Assembly: GCA_048267305.1 (NCBI GenBank)
Contig: JBLWXT010000012.1
Coordinates: 65,284-129,283, forward strand
DNA: 64,000 bases
Direction: 5' to 3'
From: Owenweeksia sp048267305
GTDB taxonomy: Bacteria > Bacteroidota > Bacteroidia > Flavobacteriales > Schleiferiaceae
Part shown: positions 61,401 to 64,000 of the stretch, one piece after another
Layout of the letters: each line of letters opens with the position of its first letter
Numbering within the stretch: the stretch's first letter is position 1
Notes under the pieces: model-generated
What the model was told of the DNA's origin: nothing
Seen by the model: the letters and a program-made list of their open reading frames with translations, nothing else
Database searches by the model: none
Translations under genes and position numbers: made by a program

Positions 61401-61568
61401 ATAAGTGGAGCAAAGACTCATATTATCGATTATAAAACGGGAGTTGTGCTTCCTAAACACAGGGAGCAACTGAATTCTTACAGGCACTTATTGACTCAAA
61501 TGGGATATCCTGATGGAGATAATGTACTTATCTATTTAGGAGAAAGCCCGGAGGTTGTAAAGTGGTAG
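58413..61568 (+). CDS. UvrD-type helicase with RecB-like nuclease domain (AddA-like)
   Basis: DNA end-processing enzyme, 1052 residues. Walker A ASAGAGKTYTLVKNY at residues 10-24, motif II FFVDEFQDTSVLQWKN near 394-409, motif III GDGKQSIYRWRGGD near 430-443 and motif V/VI TVHKSKGLEFPI and AYVAFTRAVDELY. The C-terminal PD-(D/E)XK nuclease shows ARPDRVVISGAKTHIIDYKTG near 1000-1020. ATG 58413 is preferred over the TTG before it. A separate AddB-like gene is expected but is not in this window. Confidence 0.9.
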   Translation: MGKFEVYNASAGAGKTYTLVKNYLSICLASENTMKFREVLAITFTNKAANEMKERIVAQLRQMGTFTTSDKKEDKEYNMLFQLAKELGLSPEKVSFRARDILTTILHNYSAFSVSTIDKFTNRLIRSFAQDLKLNSNYEVELDSGEMLSEAIDRMLADLEEDSATSRVLLEFINTKLDEGKSPRPEHSLHEMGRNLFDEGALPFLKRLKGFDSAKVMEAGNALRKESKEMEATVKSHASQLLELIHAQGIEKMDFSGGYVYGYITNLYDGVVDKWPPNKTVLKILDGAPFYAKAKAKDLAPKFDPIDDELRRGLALAVETILQIYPRYHLIGKVLKDIYSLATLAEIETNLELVKEETNRLPIGEFNKLISEKLDQEPTAYLFEKLGDRYHYFFVDEFQDTSVLQWKNLLPLVGNAMASNGSVMIVGDGKQSIYRWRGGDVSQFVNLSNDTDTSNKIQIGEEVRELYSREKVTLGSNFRSRREVVEFNNDFFTTTAKILEGENFQQLYSEASQKVERQQGGYVYLNRIRYDKDTYEEEQGNECLRIIRSAVSRGYALSDITLITRRKQEGAILAEVLLSEGISVVSPDSLMIEQSSDVRAIVSYLKFLVRPDDFGVRWDFLNKLWNSGIVNGGFTEKHLFLDKLIHESAYRLHSFLEANLSGYKLAEMLELSLVDKVYDVASLLKLPIQGNPFLHTFMDQIVDYQNKKGDGETGFLRWWDEKGNSKSISLPEGNDAVNIMTVHKSKGLEFPITIVPFADWLATTEPGGSSTWMDIEDYNIEGLPVARVGLSDNDHALDEYKMLHQANRESVYLDNMNLAYVAFTRAVDELYIIGSIKRHGEGGRLTRYISEYFTEKGIEGDVVEFGEPMTLTDRDKPAVATGIKSYKGANWFQKVKISIDAPLNWIDGESSQTSYGKRVHSLMAQVSSQNDVERILQENLLKGAISKSEYDELYPVINGLVNDDVLSQYYKDELEVINEEEILIPGNLSARPDRVVISGAKTHIIDYKTGVVLPKHREQLNSYRHLLTQMGYPDGDNVLIYLGESPEVVKW

Positions 61569-61660
61569 TATTTCAAAATATTTTTTGGTGAAGCAACCAT
61601 TTTGGCTTTAAAGATGTCAAGTGAGTGAAAGGATTATTTTTATGGCCTTTTTAATAAACT

Positions 61661-62749
61661 ATGGAAACTCACGGTTCAGCAAAGGCCTATGCGCCTTTTA
61701 CCCTCAATTATAGTCCTCAGGTACCGGAACTAATGTTTAGGTTGGGATGCACATTGGCAATTTCAACCTATCAGGCCGGTAAGCTCATTTTCATTTCTGC
61801 CAAGGATGAAAATGCTTTGATACAGCTTCCCAGAAATTTTGAAAAACCCATGGGCATTGCCCTGAGCGAAGATGGAAACAACATGGCTCTGGCCTGTAAA
61901 AACCAGATTATAACTTTCGCTAATTCACCCGACCTCGCACTACATTACCCAAAATCACCGGGAAAATATGATGCGCTTTATATGCCAAGGACCACCTATC
62001 ATACCGGTCCATTGGATATTCATGACTTGCGGTTTGGAGCGGATCAAAAGCTATTTGCAGTAAATACCTTGTTTTCGTGTATAGTGGAAATTGACCAAAG
62101 TTTCAACTTTAAACCCTATTGGTCGCCACCGGCCATTACCGAATTGGTTTCTGAAGATCGATGCCATCTCAACGGGATGGTAATGCAGAATGGAAAACCA
62201 AAATATGCAACGGCCTTTAATCAGGGCAATAGCGCCCAAAGCTGGCGCGATACCGTAGCTACAACAGGGGTTATGTATGATATTGAGGCCAATGAGTTAA
62301 TTGCTCAGGGCTTACCCATGCCCCATTCGCCAATGGCCGTGGGTGATGATTTATACGTACTGCTTTCTGCTACTGGTGAGCTGGCAAAAATAGATAAGGC
62401 CACAGGTAAGTATGATGTAATAACCAGGTATGAAGGTTTTGTGAGGGGAATGTCGCTTGTGCAGGATTATCTTTTTATTGGTTTGTCTAAGCTGCGAAAA
62501 AACTCCAGCACCTTCGCTAAACTTCCCTTTGCGGAAAAAGCCAACCAAAGTGGCATTTTAATCGTCCACTTACCTACGGGTAGTATTGCAGGGCAAATTA
62601 CCTATCAAACTTCGGTGGATGAAATTTATGATGTACATGCAATTTCGGGAAAGAGAAGGCCCAACATTTTGAACACAATCACAAACGACCACTATAGTGG
62701 ATTAATGATACCAGGCACTACCTACTGGGCAGTACCTACTAACAATTAA
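61661..62749 (+). CDS. TIGR03032 family protein
   Basis: Family of unknown function, predicted beta-propeller of 362 residues. Motifs of the family: CTLAISTYQAGKLIFIS near 33-49, HTGPLDIHDLRFGADQKLFA near 110-129, HLNGMVMQNGKPKYATAFNQ near 170-189 and the central SQVGILIVHL-like strand. No signal peptide, so it stays in the cytoplasm unless exported in another way. It lies 12 bp upstream of the T9SS cargo gene, so the two probably share a transcript. Confidence 0.82.
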   Translation: METHGSAKAYAPFTLNYSPQVPELMFRLGCTLAISTYQAGKLIFISAKDENALIQLPRNFEKPMGIALSEDGNNMALACKNQIITFANSPDLALHYPKSPGKYDALYMPRTTYHTGPLDIHDLRFGADQKLFAVNTLFSCIVEIDQSFNFKPYWSPPAITELVSEDRCHLNGMVMQNGKPKYATAFNQGNSAQSWRDTVATTGVMYDIEANELIAQGLPMPHSPMAVGDDLYVLLSATGELAKIDKATGKYDVITRYEGFVRGMSLVQDYLFIGLSKLRKNSSTFAKLPFAEKANQSGILIVHLPTGSIAGQITYQTSVDEIYDVHAISGKRRPNILNTITNDHYSGLMIPGTTYWAVPTNN

Positions 62750-62761
62750 ATAAATACGCAA

Positions 62762-64000
62762 ATGGCAACACTCGCATACTCGCGCAAAAAAAGACAGTTA
62801 AAGCAACTTTCAGTTAAGCTTCAGGCTGCACTCCTCGAAAAACAGGAGAATAACAATTACGTGCAGAAACTCATTTCTAAAATCAAAACGCTGCTAAACG
62901 AGCTGAAGCAGGCGGTTTCAGTAAATGAACTTAAAAAGGCCTTGGGAGCCGTGGCCATTTTCTTTGGCATTGCAGCTACTCAAAGTGTAAGTGCCCAAAC
63001 TTTTGCCCCTCCGGTAAATAACCCATTTGGGCTGGATAGTGTGGCTTACTATTCTATGCCTGCTTTTGCAGATCTGGATGGAGATGGCGACTTGGATTTA
63101 CTGGTGGGAGAGGAATATGGCAGAATGCAATACTTTCAAAACACCGGAACAACAAGCAGCCCACAATTTGCAGCACCGGTCCTCAATCCTTTTGGAATTA
63201 AGGATAGCTCCTATTTTTATCTAAAACCCACATTTGTGGATATTGATGATGATGGAGATCAAGATCTTTTTCTGGGTGATTTTTACAATTCCGGAGGTAC
63301 CGGGTTTAAGTTTTTGAAAAATTCCGGAACAGCAACTAGCCCACAATTTGATGCCCCTATCACTAATCCGTTTGGAGCAAATGTATTGGGGATAACCACG
63401 CTGCCCACTTTCGTTGATCTTGATGGCGATGGCGATTTTGACCTCATGGTTGGTGGGATTCTGGGATCAATGGAGTACTTTGAAAATACAGGAAGTAAGA
63501 CTGCTCCTCAATTTGGCGCATCACAAGTCAATCCCTTTGGGCTAACCAATACCTATTATTTTGCAGACCCTGCTTTTGCAGATTTGGATAATGATGGTGA
63601 TATGGATCTTTTGGTTGGTGAATACTATGGCGTGCTGCAGTATTTTGAAAATACAGGTACCGCTACAGCACCCCAATTTGCGGCACCACAAGCTAATCCA
63701 TTTGGTTTAAGTGCTACTTATGATTCTGCTTTTCCGGTTTTTGCAGATTTAGATAATGATGGCGATAAGGATTTGTTGGTAGGGGAATATGGCGGAGCTA
63801 TGCAGTATTTCAAGAATACCAGCCCTGGTGTTGGTTTAAGCGAAACACCCGCTTTTGAAATGGCAATGTTTCCAAACCCTGCCACAACTTATTTTGACTT
63901 GAGCTCAGATACTGAGGTAAGCAAAGTGGAGATTATGGATGTTTCCGGTAAAATTGTTTCTCAGCAACTAAATCCTTCCAGCAGGGTTTCTGTAGAAGCA
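62762..64000 (+). CDS. T9SS cargo with FG-GAP/VCBS repeats, C-terminus cut by the window end
   Basis: 413 codons to the window edge. Residues 1-60 are a basic, helical segment (SRKKRQLKQLSVKLQAALLE). A hydrophobic signal core follows at about 63-80 ending VSAQ. Residues 85-350 contain five tandem repeats of about 55-60 residues, each with a DLDGDGDLDLLVG Ca-binding loop and NPFG. The last 60 residues start a T9SS sorting domain (AMFPNPATTYFDL, VEIMDVSGKIVSQQ) that is cut before its end. Repeats bind calcium in other FG-GAP proteins. No gene prediction is possible beyond 64000. Confidence 0.85.
   Translation, partial: MATLAYSRKKRQLKQLSVKLQAALLEKQENNNYVQKLISKIKTLLNELKQAVSVNELKKALGAVAIFFGIAATQSVSAQTFAPPVNNPFGLDSVAYYSMPAFADLDGDGDLDLLVGEEYGRMQYFQNTGTTSSPQFAAPVLNPFGIKDSSYFYLKPTFVDIDDDGDQDLFLGDFYNSGGTGFKFLKNSGTATSPQFDAPITNPFGANVLGITTLPTFVDLDGDGDFDLMVGGILGSMEYFENTGSKTAPQFGASQVNPFGLTNTYYFADPAFADLDNDGDMDLLVGEYYGVLQYFENTGTATAPQFAAPQANPFGLSATYDSAFPVFADLDNDGDKDLLVGEYGGAMQYFKNTSPGVGLSETPAFEMAMFPNPATTYFDLSSDTEVSKVEIMDVSGKIVSQQLNPSSRVSVEA

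Overview
The window is a stretch of chromosome from a member of the Bacteroidota, most likely Flavobacteriales. Evidence: the acpP-fabF-rnc-IPExxxVDY block, a PorW/SprE-bactofilin-AtpZ-atpBEFHAG block without atpD/atpC, type IX secretion (T9SS) components and cargo, DUF983 and DUF4328 proteins, TAnnTTTG-type promoters and almost no Shine-Dalgarno sequences. No prophage, insertion sequence, integrase, CRISPR array or rRNA was seen. There is one tRNA (Asn).

Layout. 1-4.7 kb: fatty-acid and RNA enzymes (IPExxxVDY, rnc, fabF, acpP), purN-rnhA and an M23 peptidase. 4.8-13.7 kb: the T9SS lipoprotein PorW/SprE (its best start is a CTG codon), bactofilin, AtpZ, a four-helix membrane protein and the F1Fo ATPase genes, with a strong hairpin between atpE and atpF. 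13.8-24.4 kb: GNAT, a 3D-domain lipoprotein, an NtrY-like kinase, SIMPL, enoyl-CoA hydratase, esterase, S4 protein, a LytTR regulator converging with a histidine kinase, and a six-haem cytochrome c. 24.5-32.4 kb: tRNA-Asn, a PfkB kinase, a sigma factor / trans-envelope anti-sigma / lipoprotein operon, a biotin carrier protein, an M1-like protein without the catalytic domain, and RseP. 32.5-38.9 kb: a GT51-like protein without its catalytic motifs, GNAT, DUF4328, a T9SS cargo protein, a DUF4440 lipoprotein, DUF983 and an AraC regulator.

38.9-41.2 kb is a gene-poor patch of decay. It holds a truncated copy of the DUF4440 gene, a gene broken by an in-frame TGA and a fragment of a metal permease, next to two small genes that look intact (39 and 68 aa). 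41.2-49.8 kb is a metal-homeostasis island: an ABC importer (one permease is fused to an MntR-like domain), an MntR/DtxR repressor, a thioredoxin-fold protein and a TonB receptor. Two matching 16-bp palindromes lie by identical -7 elements in front of the repressor and the receptor, which suggests one metal-controlled regulon. 50.1-55.9 kb is a CzcA-type RND efflux operon, so import and export of metals sit side by side. 56-64 kb: a small conserved protein, DinB, LpxH-like hydrolase, superoxide dismutase, an AddA/RecB-like helicase-nuclease, a TIGR03032 protein and a T9SS cargo protein with FG-GAP repeats that runs off the end.

The observations most worth following are the sigma/anti-sigma operon with its leader hairpin, the two metallo-operators, the permease-regulator fusion, the catalytically empty GT51-like and M1-like proteins, the CTG start of PorW/SprE and the 39-aa basic protein with its own terminator.
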